Source: JANPPS01 sp965246835 (lineage in GTDB: Bacteria > Pseudomonadota > Alphaproteobacteria > Acetobacterales > Acetobacteraceae). Taken from it: 64,000 bases of DNA. The notes under the pieces are model-generated. The model saw nothing but the letters and a program-made list of their open reading frames with translations, did no database searches and was not told where the DNA came from. Shown one piece after another: positions 38,047 through 46,423 of the stretch (position 1 is the first letter of the stretch; each line of letters begins with the position of its first letter). The position numbers and the translations under genes are program-made. The stretch is taken from assembly GCA_965246835.1 (NCBI GenBank), contig CBDFFQ010000001.1:868001-932000 (forward strand), given 5' to 3'.

Positions 38047-40356
38047 ATGACCAAGTTCGGCATCGCCCAGCCCGTCCGCCGCGTCGAGGACCCCCGCCTG
38101 CTGATCGGCGAGGGCCGCTATACGGACGATATCGTGCTGCCGAACGAGGCCGTGGGCGCCCTGGTGCGCAGCCCGCATGCCGCCGCCCGCGTGCTGTCGA
38201 TTGACACGTCCGGCGCGCGGATGATGCCCGGCGTGCTCGCCGTCTATACCGGCGCCGACCTGCAGGCCGATTCGATCGGCGACGTGCCCTGCGCGATCCC
38301 GATGAAGAACCGCGACGGCACCGCCCGGGCCGAAGCCAACCACCCGGCGCTCGCGACCGGTGCCGTCCGCTACGTCGGGGACCCCGTGGCCTTCGTGGTG
38401 GCGGAAACCCCTCAGCAGGCGCGGGACGCGGCGGAGGCCGTGGAGGTCAGCTACGACACGCTCCCCAGCATCACCGATTTGGGCGCCACCCTCGATGCCG
38501 ACGCACCGCTGGTGTGGCCGGGCGCTGCCGGGAATGTCGCCTTCGACTGGGAGGCCGGGGATAAGGCCCGGACGGAGGAGCTGTTCGCCCAAGCCGCGCA
38601 CGTGACGCAGTTGACCGTGGTCAATAACCGCATCGTCGTCGCCTCCATGGAGGCGCGGGCGGCGCTGGCGGCGTTCGAGGACGGACGGTTCACGCTGTAC
38701 ACCAACACGCAGGGCGGCTGGAGCATCAAGGGCATGCTCGCCAAGGCGATCTTCAACCTGCCGGAAGACCGGTTCCGGGTGGTGACGCCCGATGTCGGCG
38801 GCGGCTTCGGCATGAAGCTGTTCCTGTATCCGGAACACGTCCTGACCTGCTACGCCGCCCGCAAGCTGGGCCGCCCCGTGAAGTGGACCAGCGAACGGAG
38901 TGAGGCGTTCGTCAGCGACACGCATGGCCGCGACAACATCACCCGCGGCGAGCTGGCGCTCGATGCGCAGGGCAATTTCCTCGCGATGCGCACCCGCAAC
39001 GTGGCGAACATGGGCGCCTATCTCAGCAATTACGGCCCGTTCATCCCGACCGGGGCCGGCACCAAGGTGCTGGCCTCCGTGTATGGCTTCCAGGCGATCT
39101 ACGCCAACGTCATCGGCGCCTTCACCAACACCGTCCCGGTGGACGCCTATCGCGGCGCCGGGCGGCCGGAGAGCAACTATCTGGTGGAGCGCCTGATCGA
39201 CGCGGCCGCCGCCGAGATCGGCATGGACCGGGTGCAGATCCGGCGCCAGAACATGGTGAAGCCGTCGGCCATGCCGTACGTGACCGCCATGAAGCAGACC
39301 TATGACAGCGGCGAGTTCGAGCGCGTGCTGGATGCGGCGCTGGAGAAGATCGACTGGGCCGGCTTCGAAGGCCGGCGCACCGCCGCCGCCGCCAAGGGGC
39401 GCAAGCGCGGCATCGGCATGGCCTACTACCTGGAGGCCACCGGCGGCGCGCCGACCGAGCGCGCCGAAATCCGCTTCGCGCCGGATGGGTTCGTTGACGT
39501 CTATGTCGGCACGCAGAGCACGGGCCAGGGGCATGAGACCGCCTATGTCCAGCTCACCGTCGATCAGCTCGGTGTGCCCGGCGAGAAGGTGCGCGTAAAG
39601 CAGGGCGACACCGACAGCATCCCGACCGGTGGCGGCACCGGCGGCGCCCGCAGCCTGTATTCCGAAGGCCAGGCCATTCTGGTCACGGCCGCGAGCGTCA
39701 TCGAAAAGGGTAAGCAGGCCGCATCCGAAGCTCTGGAGGCCGCGGTTGAGGACATCGTGTTCGAAGCCGGCCGCTTCAGCATCGCCGGCACCGACCGAGG
39801 CATGGATATCATGACCCTTGCCGCCGCCCAGCATGGACGGGAAGGCGCCACGCAGCTCGACGCGGCCGAAGTGGCCAAGATCGACGTGCACACCTTCCCG
39901 AATGGCTGCCACATGGCGGAGGTCGAGGTCGATCCCGAAACCGGCTCCATCACCGTCGTGCGCTACATCGTGTGCGATGACGTGGGCAAGGCGGTGAACC
40001 CGATGATCGTCCGCGGCCAGGTGCATGGCGGCGTGGCGCAGGGCGTGGGCCAGGCCTTCATGGAGCGCACCTCCTATGACCCGGCATCCGGCCAGCTCCT
40101 GTCCGGCAGCTTCATGGACTACGCCCTGCCCCGCGCCTCGGACCTGCCGGATATTGAGGTCGATCTGATCGAGGTGCCGTGCGCCTCGAACCCGCTGGGC
40201 GTGAAGGGCGCCGGCGAGGCCGGGGCCGTCGGCTCGCCACCCGCGGTGATCAACGCGCTGGTGGACGCGCTGCGGGACACCGGGGTGACCAGCATCGACA
40301 TGCCGGCAACGCCCGAGAAGGTGTGGCAGGCGATCCACGGCGCGCGGGCGGCATGA
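38047..40356 (+). CDS. xanthine/CO dehydrogenase family molybdopterin-binding subunit (CoxL-like, form II)
   Basis: Large molybdopterin-cytosine-dinucleotide subunit, 769 aa. It begins GIAQPVRRVEDPRLLIGEG and includes VGGGFGMKLFLYPEHV, GGTGGARSLYSEG and the catalytic Glu in KGAGEAGAVGSPPAV. The active-site loop is AYRGAGRPESNY, the pattern of form II enzymes rather than the AYRCSFR of true CO dehydrogenase, so CO is not the likely substrate. The FAD (CoxM) and FeS (CoxS) subunits normally next to it are absent. The stop overlaps an antitoxin start. Confidence 0.92.
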   Translation: MTKFGIAQPVRRVEDPRLLIGEGRYTDDIVLPNEAVGALVRSPHAAARVLSIDTSGARMMPGVLAVYTGADLQADSIGDVPCAIPMKNRDGTARAEANHPALATGAVRYVGDPVAFVVAETPQQARDAAEAVEVSYDTLPSITDLGATLDADAPLVWPGAAGNVAFDWEAGDKARTEELFAQAAHVTQLTVVNNRIVVASMEARAALAAFEDGRFTLYTNTQGGWSIKGMLAKAIFNLPEDRFRVVTPDVGGGFGMKLFLYPEHVLTCYAARKLGRPVKWTSERSEAFVSDTHGRDNITRGELALDAQGNFLAMRTRNVANMGAYLSNYGPFIPTGAGTKVLASVYGFQAIYANVIGAFTNTVPVDAYRGAGRPESNYLVERLIDAAAAEIGMDRVQIRRQNMVKPSAMPYVTAMKQTYDSGEFERVLDAALEKIDWAGFEGRRTAAAAKGRKRGIGMAYYLEATGGAPTERAEIRFAPDGFVDVYVGTQSTGQGHETAYVQLTVDQLGVPGEKVRVKQGDTDSIPTGGGTGGARSLYSEGQAILVTAASVIEKGKQAASEALEAAVEDIVFEAGRFSIAGTDRGMDIMTLAAAQHGREGATQLDAAEVAKIDVHTFPNGCHMAEVEVDPETGSITVVRYIVCDDVGKAVNPMIVRGQVHGGVAQGVGQAFMERTSYDPASGQLLSGSFMDYALPRASDLPDIEVDLIEVPCASNPLGVKGAGEAGAVGSPPAVINALVDALRDTGVTSIDMPATPEKVWQAIHGARAA

Positions 40357-40574
40357 ACGTCACCGCGACGATCGTGGTCGCGGCGGACGGCACGGTGTCG
40401 GGCCGGGTGCCCGATGGCGTGCCGGCCGGGGAGCACAGGGTTCTGCTGCCTTGCAACAGCGTCCCGAAGAAGAAGTTTTCCGTTAAGGACATGCCCATTC
40501 ATAGCGAGCCCTGGGATGACACGATCTCGCTCAGGCGCGAAGACATGTATGACGATGACGGCCGTCTGAGGTGA
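40353..40574 (+). CDS. putative VapB-type antitoxin
   Basis: 73-aa protein. The N-terminal half (VTATIVVAADGTVSGRVPDGVPAGEHRVLL) looks like a small beta-strand DNA-binding or dimer fold; the acidic C-terminus (EPWDDTISLRREDMYDDD) is like the segments that wrap and block PIN toxins. ATG 40353 overlaps the stop of the coxL-like gene and its stop overlaps the start of the PIN gene. The assignment rests mainly on this position. Confidence 0.7.
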   Translation: MNVTATIVVAADGTVSGRVPDGVPAGEHRVLLPCNSVPKKKFSVKDMPIHSEPWDDTISLRREDMYDDDGRLR

Positions 40575-41014
40575 GGGCCGCTCAAGGAGCGGTTTTTGTT
40601 GACACGAATGTCCTGATCTACCTGAGCAGGCCCAGTTCCAGTCACCATGAGGTCGCCCGCGGAGCGCTCGATACCGCGAGCGAGAGTGACAGACAACTTT
40701 GGATTAGCCCACAAGTGCTTCGTGAGTATCTCGCGGCAGCGACCCGCCCCCAGACGAGCGGACCGTCGTTGCCGATGTCGGCCGCCATCGGCGACGTCAT
40801 CCGGTTTCGGTCAGAGTTTCATCTCAGCGACGAGCGTCCCGATCAGCTCGACCGGCTGTTGCGCTTACTGTCCAGGTATCCCGGCGCAGGTAAGCAGGTG
40901 CATGACGCCAACCTGGTTGCGGCGATGCAGTCGGTCGGCATCACCCGCTTGCTCACCTTCAACACCGCCGACTTCCGCCGCTTCGCAAGCCTCATCACAC
41001 TCGAGCCGCTATGA
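40571..41014 (+). CDS. PIN domain ribonuclease toxin (VapC-like)
   Basis: 147-aa PIN-domain protein. The acidic metal sites are present: Asp in VFVDTNVLIYL, Glu in QVLREYLAA, Asp in VHDANLVAAM and Asp in TFNTADFRRF, so it should be an active Mg-dependent RNase. GTG 40571 overlaps the antitoxin stop (GTGA). VapC-type toxins cleave tRNA or rRNA when freed from the antitoxin. Confidence 0.87.
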   Translation: MRAAQGAVFVDTNVLIYLSRPSSSHHEVARGALDTASESDRQLWISPQVLREYLAAATRPQTSGPSLPMSAAIGDVIRFRSEFHLSDERPDQLDRLLRLLSRYPGAGKQVHDANLVAAMQSVGITRLLTFNTADFRRFASLITLEPL

Positions 41015-42166
41015 AAACCGCGCCAGCCGCGCCGCCGCCTCGATCATGTCCGCCTCCGGCCCGCAATAGCTGAACCGCACCGTCCGCGACCCGCGCCCCC
41101 GGTCGAAATCCACACCCGACGCCGCCGCCACCCCGGCCTCCGCCAGCATCCGCGCGCAGAACGCCGCGCTGTCATTCGTGCGCCCGCCCACATCGGCGTA
41201 AACATAAAACGCGCCGTCCGCCGCCGCGATGTCCGGAAATCCCGCATCGGGCAAGGCGCGGACCAGATAGTCGCGGGAGCGGCGATACCGGGCCACGTTC
41301 GCGTCCAGCTCCGCCGCGCAGTCGAACGCCGCCTCCGCCGCCACCTGCGACACATGCGGCGCGCTGATGAACAGGTTCTGCGCCAGGCACTCGACCGGCC
41401 GGCGCAGGTCTTCCGGCAGCACCATCCAGCCCACCCGCCAGCCTGTCATGCTGAAATATTTGGAGAAGCTGTTGATCACCACCGCATTCCGGCTGAACGC
41501 CGCCGCGGTCGCGATCGGGCGGTCATACTGCAGGCCGTGATAGATCTCGTCCGAGATCAGCCGCACGCCCCGCGCATCGCACCAGGCGCAGATCGCGGCC
41601 AGTTCCGCAGGGGACAGCATGGTGCCGGCCGGGTTGCAGGGACTTGCGATGATCAAGCCATCGGGCACCGGGTCCAGCGCGTCCAGCTGCGCGACCGTCG
41701 GCTGATACCGTGTCGCCGGCCCGGCCTCCACCACCACCGGCACCAGCCCGAGCGCCACCAGGATGTTGACGTAAGGCGGGTAGAACGGCGCCGCCAGCGC
41801 AACCCGGTCCCCACGGTCGAACGCGGCTAAAAACGCCAACGGGAACGCGCCCGAGGCCCCCATCGTGACCGCGACGGCGCCGGGATCGACGGCGAGGTCA
41901 TACCACTCGGCGTAATGCCGGGCGATGCGGGACCGCAAGGACGCCCGGCCCATCGCCTCCGTATAGCCGAGGGATCCCCCACCCCGCAGCGCCGCCATCG
42001 CAGCATCCACGGCACCCTGCGGCGCCCCGGTGCCGGGTTGGCCGACCTCCATCCGGATCACGTGTGGATGGCCCGGCGGCAGCGCTTCCTGCCGCGCATT
42101 GGCCGCCGCGATCACGTCCATCACCATGAAGGGCGGCGCCGCAGCGCCTGCCCCAATTTTGAGCAT
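41009..42166 (-). CDS. pyridoxal-phosphate aminotransferase, class I/II
   Basis: Fold-type I aminotransferase, 385 aa. Seen: MEVGQPGTGAP near the N-terminus, PCNPAGTMLSP, SDEIYHGLQYD with the Asp that pairs with the PLP nitrogen, and INSFSKYFSMTGWRVGW with the Schiff-base Lys. The Arg that binds the substrate carboxylate is likely the one in GSRTVRFSYCG. ATG 42166 overlaps the stop of the GGT-like gene (TGATG). The amino donor is not predictable. Confidence 0.9.
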   Translation of the reverse strand: MLKIGAGAAAPPFMVMDVIAAANARQEALPPGHPHVIRMEVGQPGTGAPQGAVDAAMAALRGGGSLGYTEAMGRASLRSRIARHYAEWYDLAVDPGAVAVTMGASGAFPLAFLAAFDRGDRVALAAPFYPPYVNILVALGLVPVVVEAGPATRYQPTVAQLDALDPVPDGLIIASPCNPAGTMLSPAELAAICAWCDARGVRLISDEIYHGLQYDRPIATAAAFSRNAVVINSFSKYFSMTGWRVGWMVLPEDLRRPVECLAQNLFISAPHVSQVAAEAAFDCAAELDANVARYRRSRDYLVRALPDAGFPDIAAADGAFYVYADVGGRTNDSAAFCARMLAEAGVAAASGVDFDRGRGSRTVRFSYCGPEADMIEAAARLARFS

Positions 42167-43569
42167 CAGTTGCTGCCGATGGCCAGGCCGGCGCCGCGGG
42201 GATCGCTGCCCCAGGCGCACGTTTCCTCGCCGCCCGGCACATACTTCGTGCACACGGTGCCGTTCGCCCGCCCGGGCTCCGGCACCGCCGCCGTTACGCC
42301 GCGCAGCCCGTTGCTGAGCCCCGCCGCCACCGCCAGCGGCGCACCCTCCTGACCGGAACCCGCCACCGCCGCCCGGAACGCATTGATGTTGGCGTTCCAC
42401 ACGATCCCAGCCGACAGCAACGGCGGCGCCACCGCGCGGGGCGAAGCCGCAAGCAGCACGCCAGTGCCCGGCATGACCCGCCCGGTGCCGAACAAATTGT
42501 TCATCGTGAGCGCGCACGTCACGCTGTTGCCCTCGCGATCCAGCACGGTGAACCCCGTGGACGCCGGCAATAGCGGCAACGAGCCACCCGCGCCGCCCGC
42601 CGTCAGCACCGCCATCGGATCGCCGCCCCCGGACCGCCAGCGCGTGGCGGCGCCCACCGCCCGCGCCTGTGCGCCTGCCAGGTCAGTGGGGCTCTCTTGC
42701 AGATACTGGAACGCCGCTGCCGCCGCCAAGCCGCCATCGGCCGGGGGCGGCAGGAAAGCGGCGCTGTCCCGCCCGGCGCGCACCACGATCGGCGCACCGG
42801 TCCGCGGCAACGCCGTCCGCAGGTCATCGAGCGTGATCGCGCCGCCCGCCAGCGGTGAGGCCTCCGCGATCCGCCGGGCCATGGCGCCCTGGTAGAAATC
42901 GCCGACGCCGGCTGTGCGGATCGCGGCCAGGGTGGCACCGAGGTCGTTCTGCTGCAGCGTTCCGGCCTCCGTCACCGGCGCGCCGCCCGGCGCGAACACG
43001 GCGCGCGCATTCGGGTCCGCCGCCAACGGCCCGGCCACCACGGCCAGATCCTGCAACAAGGCCCGCGACGGCGGCGCGCCGAAGCGGGCGAGCTGCTCGG
43101 CCGGGGCGATCAACCCCTCGAACGGCTTACGGCCATAGCGGGCATGCAGCGCGAACAGCCCGCGCGGCAGCATCGGCACCGCGGCCGGCCGGTCGGATCG
43201 CGGACCGGCCGACCCTGGGAGCGGCACGAACACGATGGCCTCCGGCGCGCCCCGCCCCGGTCCGTCCCGGTTCGGCGAATAGGCCAGGCACGCCCCGCCG
43301 CCGCCCAACCCGGCGCGGGACGGCAGCGTGACCGCCAAGGTGAACGCCACCGCCACCGCCGCATCCCCTGCGGTCCCGCCCAGCGCCAGCACCTCACGCC
43401 CCGCCAGCGCCGCCCGCGGCTCGTCGGCCGCCACGGCGCCAATGAAGCCTTGGAGCCGCGCCGCCTCACCCGTTGGCGTGCTGCCGCCCAGGAACGCGTT
43501 CTTCACGGACCCCAGCGTGGAGCATCCCGCCCCCGGCACGAGCGCCAGCAGCAACGCCGCCACCCTCAT
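42166..43569 (-). CDS. divergent gamma-glutamyltransferase-like lipoprotein
   Basis: GGT-fold protein, 467 aa from ATG 43569, where MRVAALLLALVPGAGC gives a lipobox; an in-frame ATG at 43611 adds 14 residues. Retained: GGTAGDAAVAVAF, LGGGGACLA, MNNLFGTGRVMPGTG. Changed: the autoprocessing site normally reads TTHxSV, here STGFTV, so the nucleophilic Thr is replaced by Ser. The substrate-binding DFRExAP motif is not found. It may process poorly, use Ser, or have lost activity. It is the first gene of a two-gene operon with the aminotransferase. Confidence 0.83.
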   Translation of the reverse strand: MRVAALLLALVPGAGCSTLGSVKNAFLGGSTPTGEAARLQGFIGAVAADEPRAALAGREVLALGGTAGDAAVAVAFTLAVTLPSRAGLGGGGACLAYSPNRDGPGRGAPEAIVFVPLPGSAGPRSDRPAAVPMLPRGLFALHARYGRKPFEGLIAPAEQLARFGAPPSRALLQDLAVVAGPLAADPNARAVFAPGGAPVTEAGTLQQNDLGATLAAIRTAGVGDFYQGAMARRIAEASPLAGGAITLDDLRTALPRTGAPIVVRAGRDSAAFLPPPADGGLAAAAAFQYLQESPTDLAGAQARAVGAATRWRSGGGDPMAVLTAGGAGGSLPLLPASTGFTVLDREGNSVTCALTMNNLFGTGRVMPGTGVLLAASPRAVAPPLLSAGIVWNANINAFRAAVAGSGQEGAPLAVAAGLSNGLRGVTAAVPEPGRANGTVCTKYVPGGEETCAWGSDPRGAGLAIGSN

Positions 43570-43681
43570 CCGCCGCGCACCCGAAACCGTCACATCACGC
43601 TGATATACCATGCGCGTGCCATAGCTTCCTTCGCCGGGAGCGGCAACAATGCTATGAAGCGCCATCTTCCGGGAACCGATC

Positions 43682-44410
43682 ATGCGCCACGCCCTCCTGC
43701 CCGCCCTCCTCCTCGCGTCGCTGACGGGTGCCGCCGCCGCGCAGAATTTCACCCCGGCGCAGCGGCAGGAGATCGTCGGCATCCTGCGGGACGCTCTGCG
43801 CACCGACCCCGGCCTGCTGCGCGATGCGCTGAAGGCGCTGGAGGCCGATGACGCCCGGCAGCAGGATCGCGTGACCCGGGACGTCTTGGCCTTGCTGGCC
43901 GGCAAGATCGTGGATCCCGGGGATCCCGTGGCCGGCAACCCGCTCGCGGACGTCACCATCGTGGTGTTCTTCGACACGCGCTGCCCCTATTGCCGCCGCA
44001 TGCTCCCGACCGAGGCCGCGCTGCTGCAGGCCGATCCCCGCGTGCGCATCGTGAGCAAGGACCTGCCGATCCTCGGCAACACCAGCCAGCTCGAAAGCCG
44101 CGCGCTGCTGGCCGCGCAACGCCAGGGCAAGTATTACCCGATGAAGGAGGCCGTCATGGCCGGCTCCGGCGCCTCCACCCGCGACACCCTGCGCGAGACG
44201 GCGGAGCGCCTGGGCCTCGATGGCGGGCGGCTGCTGCGGGACATGGACGATCCCGCCATCAAGGAGCGCCTGGCGGCCAACGTGGCGCTGGCGCAGCAGA
44301 TCGGCATCCAGGGCACCCCGGCGATGGTCGTGGGCCACCAGCTGCTCTCGGGCGCGACCGAGCTGGGGGAGCTGCAAAAGGCCGTGGCCGACGCCCGCAC
44401 CGCGCGATGA
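43682..44410 (+). CDS. DsbA family thiol-disulfide protein
   Basis: Periplasmic thioredoxin-fold protein, 242 aa. Signal peptide (ALLPALLLASLTGAAAAQ), then a helical N-terminal region (residues 25-80) as in Com1/BdbD/ScsC-like proteins. The active site CPYC is in FFDTRCPYCRRML, and the cis-Pro loop is GIQGTPAMVVG. It probably oxidises or isomerises disulfides of exported proteins. It is divergent from the GGT-like gene, with about 70 bp between the starts. Confidence 0.9.
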   Translation: MRHALLPALLLASLTGAAAAQNFTPAQRQEIVGILRDALRTDPGLLRDALKALEADDARQQDRVTRDVLALLAGKIVDPGDPVAGNPLADVTIVVFFDTRCPYCRRMLPTEAALLQADPRVRIVSKDLPILGNTSQLESRALLAAQRQGKYYPMKEAVMAGSGASTRDTLRETAERLGLDGGRLLRDMDDPAIKERLAANVALAQQIGIQGTPAMVVGHQLLSGATELGELQKAVADARTAR

Positions 44411-44446
44411 TTGCGCGCCCGGCCTGGCGCAGATAGGATTTCCGTC

Positions 44447-45931
44447 ATGACCTCTCCCCGGACCTGGCGCCCCCGAACCTGGCATGGCGTGCGCATGCGC
44501 GACACCCAGGCCGGCGCCGATGCCGATTCGACGCTGCGCCCCCTCACCTTGCCCGCCGCATGGGATGACCGCGCCGCCGCCGCCCTTGCCGCGCTGGCCC
44601 CCGGCACCGGGGCCACCACCCTGCCCCGCGCTGCCGAAGCCTGGATCCGGCCCGTGGCCGCCCGCGCCCGGATGGAGGGTGACCCGGCTTTGGCGGAACG
44701 GCTGCACGGCTTGCTATTGCACCGCCGGGCCGCGCCGACGGCACCGGTGTGGAGCGGCTTGGGGGAGCCGGCGCCGGGCTTCGTGCTGAACTTGCCCGCA
44801 TTCCATGACGGCGCAGCGTTCGATGCCGGGGCCTTCGCCGAGGCGATCAGGACGGCCGCCACCACGCTCCGGCTCAGCGACCCCGGCGCCACGCGGTTCG
44901 CGCTGGGCTTCACCGACCTGGACGGTCTGCTCGCGCAGCTCGGCCTCGATTACGACAGTCCGGCCGCGCGGGACGTGGCCGCCACCCTCGCCGCCCTGCT
45001 GCGCGCCACGGCGGATGTGGCCTTCGCCGGTGACCAGCCGGACCTGCTGTCCCGCCTGCCGAGCTGGCCGGCGCCGCCCCTTGCCTGTGCCGTCCCGGGC
45101 CTCGCGGCGGCGGCGCATACGGCGCGGACGATCGCCTTGCGCGGCGCCGGTAGCCTGCCGTGCACCGCGATCCTGCCGCCCGGCCCGGCCGACGCGCTGC
45201 TGGGCGCCGAGGCCGGCGGGATCGCACCCGCCTTCTCCCCGGTCGGCGCCGATGGGCAGCTCACCCGCGCCGCCCTCGCCCGCCTCGCCACGCGCGGGCT
45301 GACGGCCGAAGCGGCGCTCGCCCGGCTGCTGCAAGGGGAGGCGCTGCTGACGGCGGACGGGCTGGCGGCCCATCAGGCCATGCACGACGCGGTGGCGCCC
45401 TTCCTTCACGACATGCCGGCCCGGCCCGTGGCGGGAGACGTCCCCGCCGCCATGCCGCGCCGCCGCGACCTGCCGGCCCGCCGCCGCGGCTATACGCAAA
45501 AGGCCGCAGTGGGCGGGCACCGCATCTACATCCGCACCGGCGAATATGGCGATGGCACGCTGGGGGAGGTCCAGGTCTCGCTCCCCCGCGAAGGCGCCGG
45601 GCTGCGCGGTATGATGGACAGCGTGGCGGCGGCCGTGAGCCTCGGGCTACAGCACGGCGTGCCGCTCGAGGAATACGTCATGGCCTTCACCCTGACCCGC
45701 TTCGGGCCGGCCGGCGCCGTCGAGGGCGATCCGGATGTGGGCCACGCCACCTCGCTACTCGACTACGTATTTCGCAATCTCGCCGTCTGCTATTTGGGTG
45801 GCTGCACGGTGCCGGAGGGGTTGGCCGAGCCTGCCGAGATGGACCCGGCGCCCATGCTGCCGCTCGAACTCCCGGCCCAGCGCCGGGCGCGCCGCGGCGG
45901 CCTGCGGCTCGTGACAGGAGGCGCGGCATGA
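44447..45931 (+). CDS. TSCPD-domain protein related to the C-terminus of NrdJ
   Basis: 494 aa. The C-terminal 150 residues match the TSCPD tail of B12-dependent ribonucleotide reductase: RRGYTQKAAVGGHRIYIRTG, GEVQVSLPREGAGLRGMMDS, VSLGLQHGVPLEEYVMAFT and SLLDYVFRNLAVCYLGG. The N-terminal 330 residues are Ala-rich and show some echo of the reductase barrel, but I find none of the expected radical and thiol cysteines, so it cannot reduce ribonucleotides. A regulatory or structural role is possible. ATG 44447 has AGATAGGA upstream; the stop overlaps ridA. Confidence 0.8.
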   Translation: MTSPRTWRPRTWHGVRMRDTQAGADADSTLRPLTLPAAWDDRAAAALAALAPGTGATTLPRAAEAWIRPVAARARMEGDPALAERLHGLLLHRRAAPTAPVWSGLGEPAPGFVLNLPAFHDGAAFDAGAFAEAIRTAATTLRLSDPGATRFALGFTDLDGLLAQLGLDYDSPAARDVAATLAALLRATADVAFAGDQPDLLSRLPSWPAPPLACAVPGLAAAAHTARTIALRGAGSLPCTAILPPGPADALLGAEAGGIAPAFSPVGADGQLTRAALARLATRGLTAEAALARLLQGEALLTADGLAAHQAMHDAVAPFLHDMPARPVAGDVPAAMPRRRDLPARRRGYTQKAAVGGHRIYIRTGEYGDGTLGEVQVSLPREGAGLRGMMDSVAAAVSLGLQHGVPLEEYVMAFTLTRFGPAGAVEGDPDVGHATSLLDYVFRNLAVCYLGGCTVPEGLAEPAEMDPAPMLPLELPAQRRARRGGLRLVTGGAA

Positions 45932-46386
45932 TCGAAGAACGGTTGGCGGAGCTGGGCATCGTGCTGCCCACGGCGATGGCGCCGATGGCGAACTACGTGC
46001 CGTGGGTGCGGACGGGGAACCTGGTCGTGGTGTCGGGCCAGGTGCCGGCGGTGGATGGCAAGATCGCCGTCACAGGTCTGGTCGGCGTCGATCACGACGT
46101 TGCGGCGGCGCAGGCGGCGGCGCGGCTGTGCTTCTGCAACGTGCTGACCCATTTGCGCACGGCCTGCGATGGCGATCTGGACCGGGTGCGCCGCGTGGTG
46201 CGGCTGGGCGGGTTCGTGGCGGCGCCCAGCAGCTTCACCCAGCACGCGCTGGTCATGAACGGCGCGTCCGACCTCGCAGTGCAGATATTCGGCGATGCCG
46301 GGCGTCATGCCCGCAGCACGATCGGCGTGCCCTCCCTGCCCGGCAACGCGACCGTCGAGGTCGAGGGCATGTTCGAGATCGCCTGA
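45928..46386 (+). CDS. RidA family protein
   Basis: 152-aa member of the YjgF/YER057c/UK114 family, which deaminate reactive enamine/imine intermediates from PLP enzymes. Typical parts: NYVPWVRTGNLVVVSGQVP, then NVLTHLRTACDGDLDRV, and the C-terminal STIGVPSLPGNATVEVEG. The Arg that binds the carboxylate in active RidA aligns in HARSTIGVP. ATG 45928 overlaps the stop of the TSCPD gene. Confidence 0.92.
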   Translation: MIEERLAELGIVLPTAMAPMANYVPWVRTGNLVVVSGQVPAVDGKIAVTGLVGVDHDVAAAQAAARLCFCNVLTHLRTACDGDLDRVRRVVRLGGFVAAPSSFTQHALVMNGASDLAVQIFGDAGRHARSTIGVPSLPGNATVEVEGMFEIA

Positions 46387-46423
46387 GGCTTTCCGCCCGG
46401 CCTTGCACCGCCATATCCACCCC

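Noticed and set aside
38032..40338. Minus-strand open frame of 768 codons
   Set aside because: Mirror frame of the CoxL-like gene; no domain seen.
40179..40574. Longer 131-codon frame for the antitoxin
   Set aside because: Its first 58 codons overlap the CoxL-like gene out of frame; ATG 40353 fits the coupled arrangement.
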